NCBI RefSeq assembly: GCF_036637135.1 | Contig: NZ_JAVWNC010000004.1 | Coordinates: 1 to 64,000, forward strand | Source of the DNA: Anaerorhabdus sp036637135 | Lineage (GTDB): Bacteria; Bacillota_I; Bacilli_A; Erysipelotrichales; Erysipelotrichaceae | Direction of reading: 5' to 3' | DNA length: 64,000 bases | Part shown: piece after piece, positions 36,916-45,869 of the stretch | How positions within the stretch are numbered: position 1 is the first letter of the stretch | Layout of the letters: each line of letters starts with the position of its first letter | Notes under the pieces: model-generated | Database searches by the model: none | Told to the model about the DNA's origin: nothing | Seen by the model: only the letters and a program-made list of their open reading frames with translations | Made by a program: the position numbers and the translations under genes

Positions 36916-39900
36916 ATGAGTCATAATACGGTTATCAAAACGACAAAAATCATTTATCCACAAATTTACGCTTATACGTTGCCAACTATCCAAGACTATA
37001 ATGGGTGGGTAAAAATCGGCTATACTGAACGTAAAAATGTTGATGAACGCATTAAGGAGCAAACAAAAACGGCGGCTATTAACTTAGCTTATGACAAATT
37101 GTGGTCTGAACCAGCAAAGTTCAATACTTCTGATGATTGGTTTAAGGACAAACAACTGCATACTTATTTGCGTAGGTACAAAAATATTGAACAGCGCACT
37201 AATACTGAGTGGTTTTTCTATAATGGGACACCAGAAAAATCCCATGCTGATTTTAATGATTTTCGTAATAATGAGAGAAGTCAGGTAAAGGAAAAATTGC
37301 AGTATACCTTGCGAAATGAGCAAGAAGATGCTGTTAATATGACGCTTGATTATGCAAAAAAATATAAAGGTGGCGAATTCTTGTGGAATGCTAAACCAAG
37401 ATTTGGTAAAACACTCACAACGTATGATTTCATAAGAAAACTTGATGCGTCTAAAGTTTTAATTGTAACTAACCGACCTGCTATTGCAAATTCCTGGTTT
37501 GATGATTTTGAAAAATTCATTGCATGGCAAACGGACTATGCATTTGTTTCTACTAGCGATTCATTGAAAGATCGTCCAGTAATGGATCGAGATGAGTTTA
37601 CTGCACAGATGATGGATGGTAAGAATAAAATGCTGGCCTTTATTTCGCTTCAAGATTTAAAAGGAGCCATTTCATTTGGCGGAAGCCACGACAAACTAAA
37701 ATGGGTGAAAGACTTAGAATGGGATTTACTTGTTATCGATGAATCACATGAAGGGGTTGACACTTTCAAAACTGATATTGCGTTTGAAAATATCAAGAGT
37801 GATTTCACACTACATTTATCAGGGACGCCATTTAAAGCAGTTGCATCAGGTAAGTTTTCAGATGATCAAATTTATAACTGGACATATGCTGATGAACAAG
37901 AGGCAAAAGCCGATTGGCCAATAGAGTCTGAAGAAAATAATCCATACGAAAAACTACCTCGTTTAAGCTTGTTTTCTTATCAGATGAGTCAAATGATCAC
38001 GGATGAAGTAAATAAAGGTGCAGAAATTGACGGCGAGAACATTGACTATGCCTTTGATCTAAATGAATTTTTTGAAACCAATGATACGGGGAAATTTATC
38101 CATGAAGCAGATATAAAGAAATGGTTGGATTCTCTGTCTCATAATGAAAAGTACCCGTTTTCTACAAAAGAGCTACGCTCTGAATTAAAACATACATTTT
38201 GGTTATTAAATCGCGTAGCTAGCGCGAAGGCTCTTGAGAAATTACTTAAGAATCATCGGGTTTTTGATAGCTACGAAATCATTCTTGCTGCAGGTGATGG
38301 TAGAACAAGTGATGACCAAATCATCAACCAAAAGTCACTTGATCGTGTTAGAGACGCAATTGCAGAAAATGACCGAACTATAACATTATCGGTTGGTCAA
38401 TTAACGACTGGTGTGACTGTGCCAGAGTGGACAGCAGTACTCATGCTATCAAATATGAAATCACCAAGTCTGTATATGCAAGCGGCATTTCGTGCTCAAA
38501 ATCCATGGGAGTACGAAGTAAATGGTGAAATGCATCAAAAGGAAAATGCCTATGTTTTCGACTTTGCGCCAGAACGTACACTTACTATTTATGATGAATT
38601 TGCAAATAACCTATTGCGTAAGACGTCAAATGGTGGTGGGACAACCGACGACCGAAGAGATAACATTAGAACCTTGTTAAATTTTTTCCCTGTCATTGCA
38701 GAAGATAATGAAGGAAAAATGGTCGAGCTTGATGTGAATCAAGTCTTAACTATTCCAAAGGCAATTAAGGCACAAGAGGTTGTTCGTCGTGGATTCATGT
38801 CTAACTTGCTATTCCAAAATATTTCAGGAATATTCGCTTCAGCTGCGGCGCGTGAAATCCTTGAGCAATTAAATCCTGTTGATCAAGGGAAAACTGTGCC
38901 ACGTAAGACGGACGATCCGATTGATACCAAGGATGTAAAAGTTGATGACAATGGTGAAGTAACTGTTGAACAAGATATTGTAGTAGCGAGAACAGAAGCT
39001 CATTTTGGCGAAAAAGTCTATGCAGATATCAAAGCGACAGTTGAAAAAGCAGCAGATGACGCGGCTAACAACTTATCAAGTGTGGTTGCAACTAGCTTCA
39101 AACAAAGCACACAAGATGCTGTGAAAGAACTAGCAAAAGAAAACGGTTTAACGGCTAGAGCAGCAGAACAAGTTGTGCAACAAAGTGCTAATGTCATCGC
39201 ACGTGAGGTTGAAACTGTTCAAAGGCAAGCTGAAATCAAACATAATGAAGCTGAAGTGGAATACAAGTCAGTGGTTGCTGAATCGCATAATGACCCAATC
39301 AAGGTAGCAGAAGCAAAAGCAACTTACGAAGCTAAGAAACAAGAAATCGAAGAAAACTTCAAGAAAGAAGTTGTTGCGACTGTTGAAACTAAGACTAAGG
39401 AATTGACGCAAAAAGCAACTGAAACAGTGCTTCAAAAAGCGGAAGAGAAGAAGAAAAATACAGTTGAAGATGATGTCCGGGCGCGCTTGCGTGGTTTTTC
39501 TCGTACAATCCCATCATTCTTGATGGCTTATGGTGAGCCTACAACAACGCTTGCTAACTTTGACACGACCATCACGGATTCAGTTTTCAAAGAAGTGACC
39601 GGCATCACCTTAGATCAATTCCGTACTTTGCGTGATACGTATAATTTCTTTGATCCAATCGTATTTGATGAGTCATGTCAGGAGTTCTTGCATAAACGTC
39701 AAGTGTTGGCTAACTACTTTGATGAAAGTCAAGAAGAGGATATTTTTGACTACATTCCACCGCAACAAACCAACCAAATCTTTACACCGAAAAAAGTAGT
39801 AAAGATGATGGTGGATAAGTTACAGGAAGAAAGTCCAGAAGATTTTAGGAACCCAGATAAGACATTTGTTGATTTATACATCAAATCAGGTTTATATTTA

Positions 39901-40170
39901 ACAGAAATCGTGAAACGTTTGTATGTCGGCTTAGAAGATCAAATTCCTGATAAAGATTCTCGCTTGAAGCACATTCTTGAAAACCAAGTCTATGGATTTG
40001 CGCCAAGTGAAATCATCTATAATATCGCACGAAATTTCATCTTTGGATTTGATGAAAATGCGAAAAATATTGATGATTCCCACGTGGTATATCTAGATAC
40101 AACGCCTTTTGCTCGTGGTGAAGGTGATTTTGAAGCGAAATGTGATGAATTGTTTGGAGGTAATAAATAA
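36916..40170 (+). CDS. GIY-YIG-like/SF2 helicase/methyltransferase protein
   Basis: 1084 residues with several parts. Residues about 15-105 resemble a T5orf172/GIY-YIG nuclease (QIYAYTLP, GWVKIGYTERKNVDERI, NTEWFF with a candidate metal Glu). Residues about 130-560 are an SF2 helicase: PRFGKT (161-166), DESH (275-278), SGTPF (302-306). Residues about 690-850 are an Ala/Glu/Lys-rich coiled coil. The C-terminus starts a gamma-type methyltransferase: NQIFTPKKVV and FVDLYIKSGLYLTEIV, a variant of motif I. The NPPY motif is in the next gene, which overlaps by one base. Likely the motor-nuclease core of a restriction system. Confidence 0.75.
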   Translation: MSHNTVIKTTKIIYPQIYAYTLPTIQDYNGWVKIGYTERKNVDERIKEQTKTAAINLAYDKLWSEPAKFNTSDDWFKDKQLHTYLRRYKNIEQRTNTEWFFYNGTPEKSHADFNDFRNNERSQVKEKLQYTLRNEQEDAVNMTLDYAKKYKGGEFLWNAKPRFGKTLTTYDFIRKLDASKVLIVTNRPAIANSWFDDFEKFIAWQTDYAFVSTSDSLKDRPVMDRDEFTAQMMDGKNKMLAFISLQDLKGAISFGGSHDKLKWVKDLEWDLLVIDESHEGVDTFKTDIAFENIKSDFTLHLSGTPFKAVASGKFSDDQIYNWTYADEQEAKADWPIESEENNPYEKLPRLSLFSYQMSQMITDEVNKGAEIDGENIDYAFDLNEFFETNDTGKFIHEADIKKWLDSLSHNEKYPFSTKELRSELKHTFWLLNRVASAKALEKLLKNHRVFDSYEIILAAGDGRTSDDQIINQKSLDRVRDAIAENDRTITLSVGQLTTGVTVPEWTAVLMLSNMKSPSLYMQAAFRAQNPWEYEVNGEMHQKENAYVFDFAPERTLTIYDEFANNLLRKTSNGGGTTDDRRDNIRTLLNFFPVIAEDNEGKMVELDVNQVLTIPKAIKAQEVVRRGFMSNLLFQNISGIFASAAAREILEQLNPVDQGKTVPRKTDDPIDTKDVKVDDNGEVTVEQDIVVARTEAHFGEKVYADIKATVEKAADDAANNLSSVVATSFKQSTQDAVKELAKENGLTARAAEQVVQQSANVIAREVETVQRQAEIKHNEAEVEYKSVVAESHNDPIKVAEAKATYEAKKQEIEENFKKEVVATVETKTKELTQKATETVLQKAEEKKKNTVEDDVRARLRGFSRTIPSFLMAYGEPTTTLANFDTTITDSVFKEVTGITLDQFRTLRDTYNFFDPIVFDESCQEFLHKRQVLANYFDESQEEDIFDYIPPQQTNQIFTPKKVVKMMVDKLQEESPEDFRNPDKTFVDLYIKSGLYLTEIVKRLYVGLEDQIPDKDSRLKHILENQVYGFAPSEIIYNIARNFIFGFDENAKNIDDSHVVYLDTTPFARGEGDFEAKCDELFGGNK

Positions 40171-41135
40171 TGAGATTTGATGTAGTAGTGGGAAATCCGC
40201 CATACCAGGATGAAAACGTTGGTAGCAATAATCAAGCTACACCAGTTTATAACCATTTTTATGATTTAGCTGAAACTATTGCTAATAAATATTCTTTGAT
40301 TTCACCAGCTCGATTTTTATCAAATCAAGGTGCAACTCCCAAAGCGTGGAATAAGAAGATGTTAAGTGATAACCATCTTAAAATCGAGTATTTTAACGCA
40401 AAAAGTAATGAAGTGTTTCCGAATGTTGACATTAAGGGTGGAGTTGTGGTTTTGCATCGCGACAATAACAAAGATTTTGGTGCAATTGAAACATTCATAC
40501 CTTTTGAAGAGTTGAGGAGTATCTATTATAAAGTTAAGAAGACTACTAAAGGCAATATTAGCGGATTTGTTTACAGTCCAGATAGTTATCGCTTTAATGA
40601 TGAGCTTTTTAAAGAACATCCTGAACTTGTCGGTAGAACTGATGACTCTCATGCAAAAGCAGTTGCTTCAAGCGTATTTACTCGTTATCCAGAAATTTTT
40701 TCTGAAGATAAACCAAATGATGGAGAAGATTATATTCAGATTTATGGTCGCCTTTCGAGAGAGCGTGTTTATCGTTGGGTAAAGAGAAAATTTGTCGCAC
40801 ATCACCCTAATCTTGATAAGTGGAAGATATTTGTACCTGGAGCTAATGGGACTGGAGCAATTGGAGAGATTATTTCTACGCCTGTAATCGGGCAGCCTGT
40901 AATCGGGCAGCCTGTAATCGGGCATAACCAAACATTTGTTAGTTTGGGGGCATTTGATACAGAATTTGAAGCAGAAGCGCTGCTGAAATATATCAAATCT
41001 AAATTTGGAAGAGTGATGCTTGGTATTATGAAGACCACTCAAAATAATCAGTCAAAAAATACATGGTCTAAAGTGCCTATGCAAGATTTTACTTCAAACT
41101 CCGACTGGAGATGGGACTTGAAGATGAGGAATTAA
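40170..41135 (+). CDS. Eco57I-type N6-adenine methyltransferase part, 3' truncated
   Basis: 321 residues. It opens with FDVVVGNPPYQDE, motif IV of gamma N6-adenine methyltransferases; motif I lies at the end of the preceding protein, so catalysis needs both chains. The central part includes a STPVIGQ region altered by an in-frame 15-bp repeat. After FTSNSD the sequence changes abruptly into the start of DNA polymerase-like DNA read in another frame (WRWDLKMRN), so the natural C-terminus is lost. TAATG overlap and TTTGGAGG indicate coupling with the helicase gene. Activity may be impaired. Confidence 0.7.
   Translation: MRFDVVVGNPPYQDENVGSNNQATPVYNHFYDLAETIANKYSLISPARFLSNQGATPKAWNKKMLSDNHLKIEYFNAKSNEVFPNVDIKGGVVVLHRDNNKDFGAIETFIPFEELRSIYYKVKKTTKGNISGFVYSPDSYRFNDELFKEHPELVGRTDDSHAKAVASSVFTRYPEIFSEDKPNDGEDYIQIYGRLSRERVYRWVKRKFVAHHPNLDKWKIFVPGANGTGAIGEIISTPVIGQPVIGQPVIGHNQTFVSLGAFDTEFEAEALLKYIKSKFGRVMLGIMKTTQNNQSKNTWSKVPMQDFTSNSDWRWDLKMRN
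40881..40924 (+). repeat. 15-bp in-frame tandem repeat, about 2.9 copies
   Basis: CCTGTAATCGGGCAG repeats at 40881, 40896 and 40911 (the last copy lacks one base). It encodes PVIGQ, PVIGQ, PVIGH in the methyltransferase protein. The exact identity of the copies suggests recent slippage. Confidence 0.9.
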
Positions 41136-41653
41136 AACCGCTTGTTAATGCTTGGAGGCACACCAACCCTTACATCGTAAAGTTTTGGTGGGATGTTGAT
41201 AGAGTGGTTAAGGACTGTATAAAGAATAGGCAATCTCAAGAAACGCACTCGATTAAGTTCCACTACAAGAGTGGGATGCTGTTTATCGTCCTTCCTTCGG
41301 GGAGACAACTTGCATATGTAAAGCCTCGCATCGGTGAAAACATCTTCGGTGGGGAGTCGGTTACCTATGAAGGAGTGGGTGGAACAAAGAAATGGGAGCG
41401 TCTTGAAAGTTATGGTCCAAAATTTGTAGAGAACATTGTTCAAGCAATCTCCCGTGATATTTTGATGTTTTCGATGCAGGCACTTAGTACTTGCCGTATT
41501 GTGGCCCATGTTCATGATGAGGTTATCATTGAGGCGAATCCTGCTATGTCACTTGAAGTAGTCTGTCAGCAGATGAGTAAAGTTCCTCCCTGGGCAAAAG
41601 GACTGCTCCTTGATGCCGATGGCTATGAATGTGACTTTTATCAGAAAGATTAG
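41104..41653 (+). pseudogene. Family A DNA polymerase, C-terminal fragment
   Basis: About 180 residues with the end of a phage- or element-type DNA polymerase I: LEMGLEDEELKPLVNAWR, YVKPRIGENIFGGESVTYEG, KFVENIVQAISRDIL and HVHDEVIIEA (the motif C region with the catalytic Asp). Full-length relatives have roughly 650 residues, so the polymerase start and most of the palm are missing. The 5' boundary is the junction with the truncated methyltransferase gene near 41100. An ATG at 41111 is in frame, but no SD supports use of it. Confidence 0.75.
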
Positions 41654-41669
41654 TAAAACCATCAGATTT

Positions 41670-41708
41670 CACCTCCTGCCGTGGCTACTAGGTAGGAGGT
41701 GTTTCTTT
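41670..41708 (+). promoter_or_regulatory. Hairpin that masks a ribosome site
   Basis: CACCTCCT (41670-41677) pairs with AGGAGGTG (41694-41701); TTTCTTT follows. It can act as a terminator for the polymerase fragment, but its right arm is also the Shine-Dalgarno site of the next gene, whose ATG is at 41709. Confidence 0.55.
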
Positions 41709-41927
41709 ATGAACATATTTGAAGTAAAAGATGGCTGCCCGACGATCAAAGGCAAAACCGAACAGATGACAGAAGAAGAACTGCAGAAGGAATATGACTT
41801 TCACATGGCAGAGAGCATTGCTGCAATACTTTATAAAGAAGGCAAAATTTCAGCGGATGAATTACACAAAATATCAGCGTTGAACCGAGAGAAATTCTCT
41901 CCTCGATTAGCCGAGATTATGTCCTAA
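41709..41927 (+). CDS. Small SHOCT-like protein
   Basis: 72 residues. The frame is open from 41610, but the ATG at 41709 has AGGAGGTG eight bases before it. The C-terminal half (EGKISADELHKISALNREKF) resembles SHOCT-type short helical motifs. Similar small proteins precede serine recombinase clusters in Firmicutes elements. Function unknown. It lies about 60 bases before the first recombinase gene. Confidence 0.6.
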   Translation: MNIFEVKDGCPTIKGKTEQMTEEELQKEYDFHMAESIAAILYKEGKISADELHKISALNREKFSPRLAEIMS

Positions 41928-41985
41928 ATAGCTTGCTATTAGTGGCTTTTAGAGTGATATATGGTATGGGTGAAAGCGAGGTGAA

Positions 41986-43554
41986 ATGATGAAAAAGGTA
42001 ACTAAAATAGATGAACTGCCCCAAGCTCAACTGTCCAACAATAAACGAAGGGTAGCCGCTTATGCCAGGGTATCAACTGATAGCGATGATCAGCTTATCA
42101 GCCTTAAAGCACAGCGAGAACATTATGAGAACTACATTAAGTCCAATTCAGAATGGGAGTTTGCGGGCCTTTATTATGACGAAGGTATCTCAGGCACCAA
42201 AAAAGAAAAACGACCAGAACTGCTCCGTATGATACGAGATTGTCAGAGAGGTCGGATTGATTTTGTTATCACCAAATCTATCAGCCGTTTTGCCCGTAAC
42301 ACGGTAGATTGCTTAGAGTTAGTCAGAATGCTGATTGATATTGGAGTTTATATTTATTTTGAGAAAGAAAACTTAAATACTGGTGATATGGAAAGTGAGT
42401 TGATGCTTTCTATCCTATCAGGTTTTGCTGCTGAAGAGTCTGCATCTATTTCCCAAAACACAACATGGTCTATTCAAAAGAAGTTTCAAAATGGTAGTTA
42501 TGTTATTGGCACCCCTCCCTATGGCTATGCCAACATAAACGGTGAGATGGTTATAGTTCCCGAAGAGGCTGAAATAATAACACGCATTTTTTCAGAGTGC
42601 CTTTCAGGAAAAGGCGGAAGCACTATTGCAAAAGGCCTAAATCAAGACAAAATCCCTGCAAGACGAGGTAACCATTGGAGTTCAGGCACGGTGATAGATA
42701 TGCTTCGAAATGAAAAATATATGGGGGATGTCCTTCTACAAAAGACCTACACCGATAGTAACTTCAATCGTCAAATGAATACAGGAGAAAAGGACCAGTA
42801 TTACTACAAGGACAACCATGAACCTATTGTCAGTCGAGAAGTATTTACTAAGGCACAACAGCTCATCGATGAAAGAGCCAGTAATAGGAGCAAGGGCATG
42901 AAGGAGAATGCTTATTTAAATCGATACGCCTTAAGTGGAAAAATTGTCTGTGGAGAGTGTGGTCGTAATTTCAGAAGAAAAACAAACTATTCTGTTGGTA
43001 GAAGTTACATTGCTTGGAGCTGCATTGGGCATATCGAAGATAAAGAGAACTGCTCCATGTTGTTTCTACGAGATGGCGAGATAAAAGCCACCTTTACAAC
43101 CATGATGAATAAGCTTGCTTTCAGTACTAAGTTAATCTTAGAGCCACTTTTCAAGTCTATTAGCCAAATCGATGAAGAAAGTGATTTGGAAAGAATGAAT
43201 GCTATTGATAAACGAATGGAGCAACTAATGGAAGAGCGCAACACCCTTATTACACTAATGGCTAAAGGCTTTCTTGAACCAGTTCTTTTTAATCAGGAAC
43301 GAAATGCTTTAGATAATGAAATAAAAAATCTTACAGATGAAAAAACAAACATGGTCGCAAATTCCACGAGTGGAGTTTTACGAGCAAACGAAATAAAGGA
43401 CTTGATTGATTACGTGTCAGCAGACAGCTTCAATGGTGACTACACGGAAGAATTATTTGAAGCATTTGTAGAAAACATCATTGTAAACTCTAGGAATGAG
43501 CTGACATTTAATCTGAAGTGCGGTCTTTCCCTGAAAGAAAAGGTGGTGAGATAA
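41986..43554 (+). CDS. Large serine recombinase 1
   Basis: 522 residues. The N-terminal resolvase catalytic domain has AAYARVSTDSDDQ with the nucleophile Ser and the Arg-rich ITKSISRFARN. A recombinase domain follows (GTPPYGYANINGE, LNQDKIPARRGNHWSSGTV), then a zinc ribbon (CGECGRNFRRK, later a Cys pair around WSCIGHIEDKENC) and a coiled coil. Such enzymes integrate and excise mobile elements with directional control. GAGGTGA precedes the ATG. The next recombinase begins right after the stop, so all three are one operon. Confidence 0.92.
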   Translation: MMKKVTKIDELPQAQLSNNKRRVAAYARVSTDSDDQLISLKAQREHYENYIKSNSEWEFAGLYYDEGISGTKKEKRPELLRMIRDCQRGRIDFVITKSISRFARNTVDCLELVRMLIDIGVYIYFEKENLNTGDMESELMLSILSGFAAEESASISQNTTWSIQKKFQNGSYVIGTPPYGYANINGEMVIVPEEAEIITRIFSECLSGKGGSTIAKGLNQDKIPARRGNHWSSGTVIDMLRNEKYMGDVLLQKTYTDSNFNRQMNTGEKDQYYYKDNHEPIVSREVFTKAQQLIDERASNRSKGMKENAYLNRYALSGKIVCGECGRNFRRKTNYSVGRSYIAWSCIGHIEDKENCSMLFLRDGEIKATFTTMMNKLAFSTKLILEPLFKSISQIDEESDLERMNAIDKRMEQLMEERNTLITLMAKGFLEPVLFNQERNALDNEIKNLTDEKTNMVANSTSGVLRANEIKDLIDYVSADSFNGDYTEELFEAFVENIIVNSRNELTFNLKCGLSLKEKVVR

Positions 43555-43971
43555 ATGGCATATATTCCATATGGATACAAAATTCAAGATGGAGTGGTTA
43601 CTGTCGATGAAAAGGCAGCAGGTCAAGTAAAGGTATTCTTTGAGAAATACATATCAGGACTATCCCTTACAGTGGCTGGCGAACAGGCAGGTATTGAAAA
43701 GACTCACTCAGTGATGGGACGCATTTTGAACAATATCAACTACCTTGGAAATGATGTGTATCCAGCAATCATTGATCAAAAGACATTTGATAAAGCTGAA
43801 GAGATTAGAAATAAACGTGCAAAGGATTTAGGGCGAATTGTAGAGCTTGCAGCTTTTACCTCTCCCCCTCCTAAAGAACGATTCAAGATGAACAAGGCAG
43901 GTAATAAACTGCCTGTGGATCCCTTTGCACGAGCAGAGTATTTATACAGTTTGATAGAAAGCGAGGGATAA
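43555..43971 (+). CDS. Short recombinase-domain protein (recombinase 2)
   Basis: 138 residues that match only the recombinase DNA-binding region of large serine recombinases (IPYGYKIQDGVVTVDEKAA, then IEKTHSVMGRILNNINYLG). The resolvase catalytic domain and zinc ribbon are absent, and the ATG is preceded by AAGGTGG, so it is a deliberate short gene rather than a truncated one. Sandwiched between two full recombinases; probably an accessory factor in recombination directionality. Confidence 0.85.
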   Translation: MAYIPYGYKIQDGVVTVDEKAAGQVKVFFEKYISGLSLTVAGEQAGIEKTHSVMGRILNNINYLGNDVYPAIIDQKTFDKAEEIRNKRAKDLGRIVELAAFTSPPPKERFKMNKAGNKLPVDPFARAEYLYSLIESEG

Positions 43972-43972
43972 A

Positions 43973-45535
43973 GTGACAGAGAAAAATATAACTGTAATTC
44001 CTGCACGTAAAAGAATGGGAAGTACAGCAGCCAAAGAAAAAATAAAGAAACTACGTGTTGCTGCCTATTGCCGCGTTTCTACAGAAACTGAAGAGCAGAA
44101 TTCTAGCTATGAGGTGCAGGTAGGACACTATACTGAGTTTATAAAGAAAAACACGGAATGGGAGTTTGCAGGTATCTTTGCGGATGATGGAATATCCGGT
44201 ACGAACACTAAAAAGCGTGATGAGTTCAATCGTATGATTGACGAATGTATGGAGGGTAACATCGATTTAGTTATTACCAAATCCATTAGTCGATTTGCCC
44301 GTAACACGCTCGACTGCCTACAGTACATTAGACAACTCAAGGATAAGAACATCTCGGTGTATTTCGAGAAAGAGAATATCAATACAATGGATGCCAAGGG
44401 CGAGGTTCTACTAACCATTATGGCTTCTCTTGCACAGCAGGAAAGCCAGAGCCTTTCTCAAAACGTTAAGCTTGGGCTGCAATATCGATATCAACAAGGA
44501 AAGGTGCAGGTCAACCATAAGCGGTTTATGGGATACACTAAAGATGAAGATGGCAATCTAATCATTGTTCCTGAAGAAGCGAAAATCATTAAACGCATAT
44601 ACAGAGAATACCTTGAGGGTAAGAGCCTAGCGGGTATTGGTAGGGATCTTGAACAAGATGGTATTTTTACAGCAGCGAACAAATCAAAATGGAGACCAGA
44701 AACCGTAAAAAAGATTCTTAGTAATGAGAAATACATCGGGGATGCTCTTTTACAAAAGACGGTTACAGTCGATTTTCTCACCAAGAAACGAGTTAAAAAC
44801 GAAGGCCAAGTTCCGCAGTACTATGTTGAAAATAACCACGACGCAATCATCCCAAAAGAACTCTTCTTACAAGCACAGGAAGAACTTCATCGCAGAAGTA
44901 ACATTTACACAGGTGAAGACAAAAACAAAAGGATTTACAGCAGTAAATACGCTTTGAGCTCTATCACCTTCTGTGGCGATTGTCGTGATATTTACAGAAG
45001 AGTTTACTGGAACATTCACGGTAGAAAAGAATTCGTCTGGCGCTGCGTGACAAGAATCGAACAGGGTCCTCAAACATGTAAGAACCGAACTGTAAAAGAA
45101 GATGAGCTATATAATGCTGTTATGACTGCCATTAATAAATTACTTGCTGGCGGTGATAACATGATAAAAACACTGGAAGAAAACATCCATGCAGTAATTG
45201 GTGACACCACTGAGTATCAAATTGCAGAGATCAATTCATTGCTTGAAGAAAAGCAGAAAGAATTAATTAGCCTTGCGAATAAAGGGAAAGACTATGAACA
45301 CCTAGCGGATAAGATTGATGAGTTACGTAACAAGCGTCAAACCCTTCTTGTGGAGGACGCTTCTCTAAGTGGCGAGAATGAGAGAATCAATGAGTTGATT
45401 GCATTTATACGCAAGAACAAGTTCCGTACTTTAGAATATGACGATAGGCTAGTTAGGAAGATAATCGAGAATGTCACAGTCTATGAAGACCACTTCATCA
45501 TATCCTTTAAATCTGGCATCGAAATGGAAATATGA
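43973..45535 (+). CDS. Large serine recombinase 3
   Basis: 520 residues starting at a GTG after AGGGA. The catalytic domain contains AAYCRVSTETEEQ and ITKSISRFARNTLD; recombinase domain and a Cys-containing ribbon (TFCGDCRDIYRR) follow, then a coiled coil. It is a paralogue of recombinase 1. With the two upstream genes it forms the three-serine-recombinase module seen in some integrative elements of Firmicutes. A small gene and a strong hairpin end the unit. Confidence 0.92.
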   Translation: MTEKNITVIPARKRMGSTAAKEKIKKLRVAAYCRVSTETEEQNSSYEVQVGHYTEFIKKNTEWEFAGIFADDGISGTNTKKRDEFNRMIDECMEGNIDLVITKSISRFARNTLDCLQYIRQLKDKNISVYFEKENINTMDAKGEVLLTIMASLAQQESQSLSQNVKLGLQYRYQQGKVQVNHKRFMGYTKDEDGNLIIVPEEAKIIKRIYREYLEGKSLAGIGRDLEQDGIFTAANKSKWRPETVKKILSNEKYIGDALLQKTVTVDFLTKKRVKNEGQVPQYYVENNHDAIIPKELFLQAQEELHRRSNIYTGEDKNKRIYSSKYALSSITFCGDCRDIYRRVYWNIHGRKEFVWRCVTRIEQGPQTCKNRTVKEDELYNAVMTAINKLLAGGDNMIKTLEENIHAVIGDTTEYQIAEINSLLEEKQKELISLANKGKDYEHLADKIDELRNKRQTLLVEDASLSGENERINELIAFIRKNKFRTLEYDDRLVRKIIENVTVYEDHFIISFKSGIEMEI

Positions 45536-45593
45536 ATATTTTTTAGGAGATTACTTCTTGGACGTTTATTAAGTAATACAGGAGGTAAGAAAG

Positions 45594-45707
45594 ATGAGCA
45601 AAAAACTAGTCATTAAATATCTAAATTCAATTGCATTCATGCTTTTAGAAATCATTGAGTTTCTGGAAAAAGAATACAACGATGAAAAACAAGACGTTAC
45701 TTCATAG
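45594..45707 (+). CDS. Small helical protein downstream of recombinases
   Basis: 37 residues, too short for most gene finders, but with a perfect AGGAGG six bases before its ATG. The sequence is an amphipathic helix with a hydrophobic stretch (LNSIAFMLLEIIEFL) and an acidic tail. No family recognised. It directly follows recombinase 3 and precedes the terminator, so it is part of the module. Confidence 0.55.
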   Translation: MSKKLVIKYLNSIAFMLLEIIEFLEKEYNDEKQDVTS

Positions 45708-45717
45708 GTAAAGCAAG

Positions 45718-45748
45718 AGGAGGTGGCAAGGTGTCACTCCTTTTCTTT
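45718..45748 (+). terminator. Terminator of the recombinase operon
   Basis: GTGGCA (45723-45728) pairs with TGTCAC (45732-45737) within GGAG/CTCC, followed by TTTTCTTTT. Confidence 0.7.
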
Positions 45749-45869
45749 TGGAAAAAGGATGTAGTATTGAAATGAAAATTAATTGGAAATCTTACCTATA
45801 ACTTCAAAATAAGATATGCTATAATAAATTCAATAGAATAAATGTTCGGTAATAGGGGGTTATATAAAA

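Noticed and set aside
40881..40924. A CRISPR-like short repeat
   Set aside because: Units are 15 bp, contiguous and in frame within a gene; there are no spacers.
40668..41042. Reverse-strand frames over the NPPY methyltransferase gene
   Set aside because: They are shadows of a well-supported forward gene and have no ribosome site or recognisable protein.
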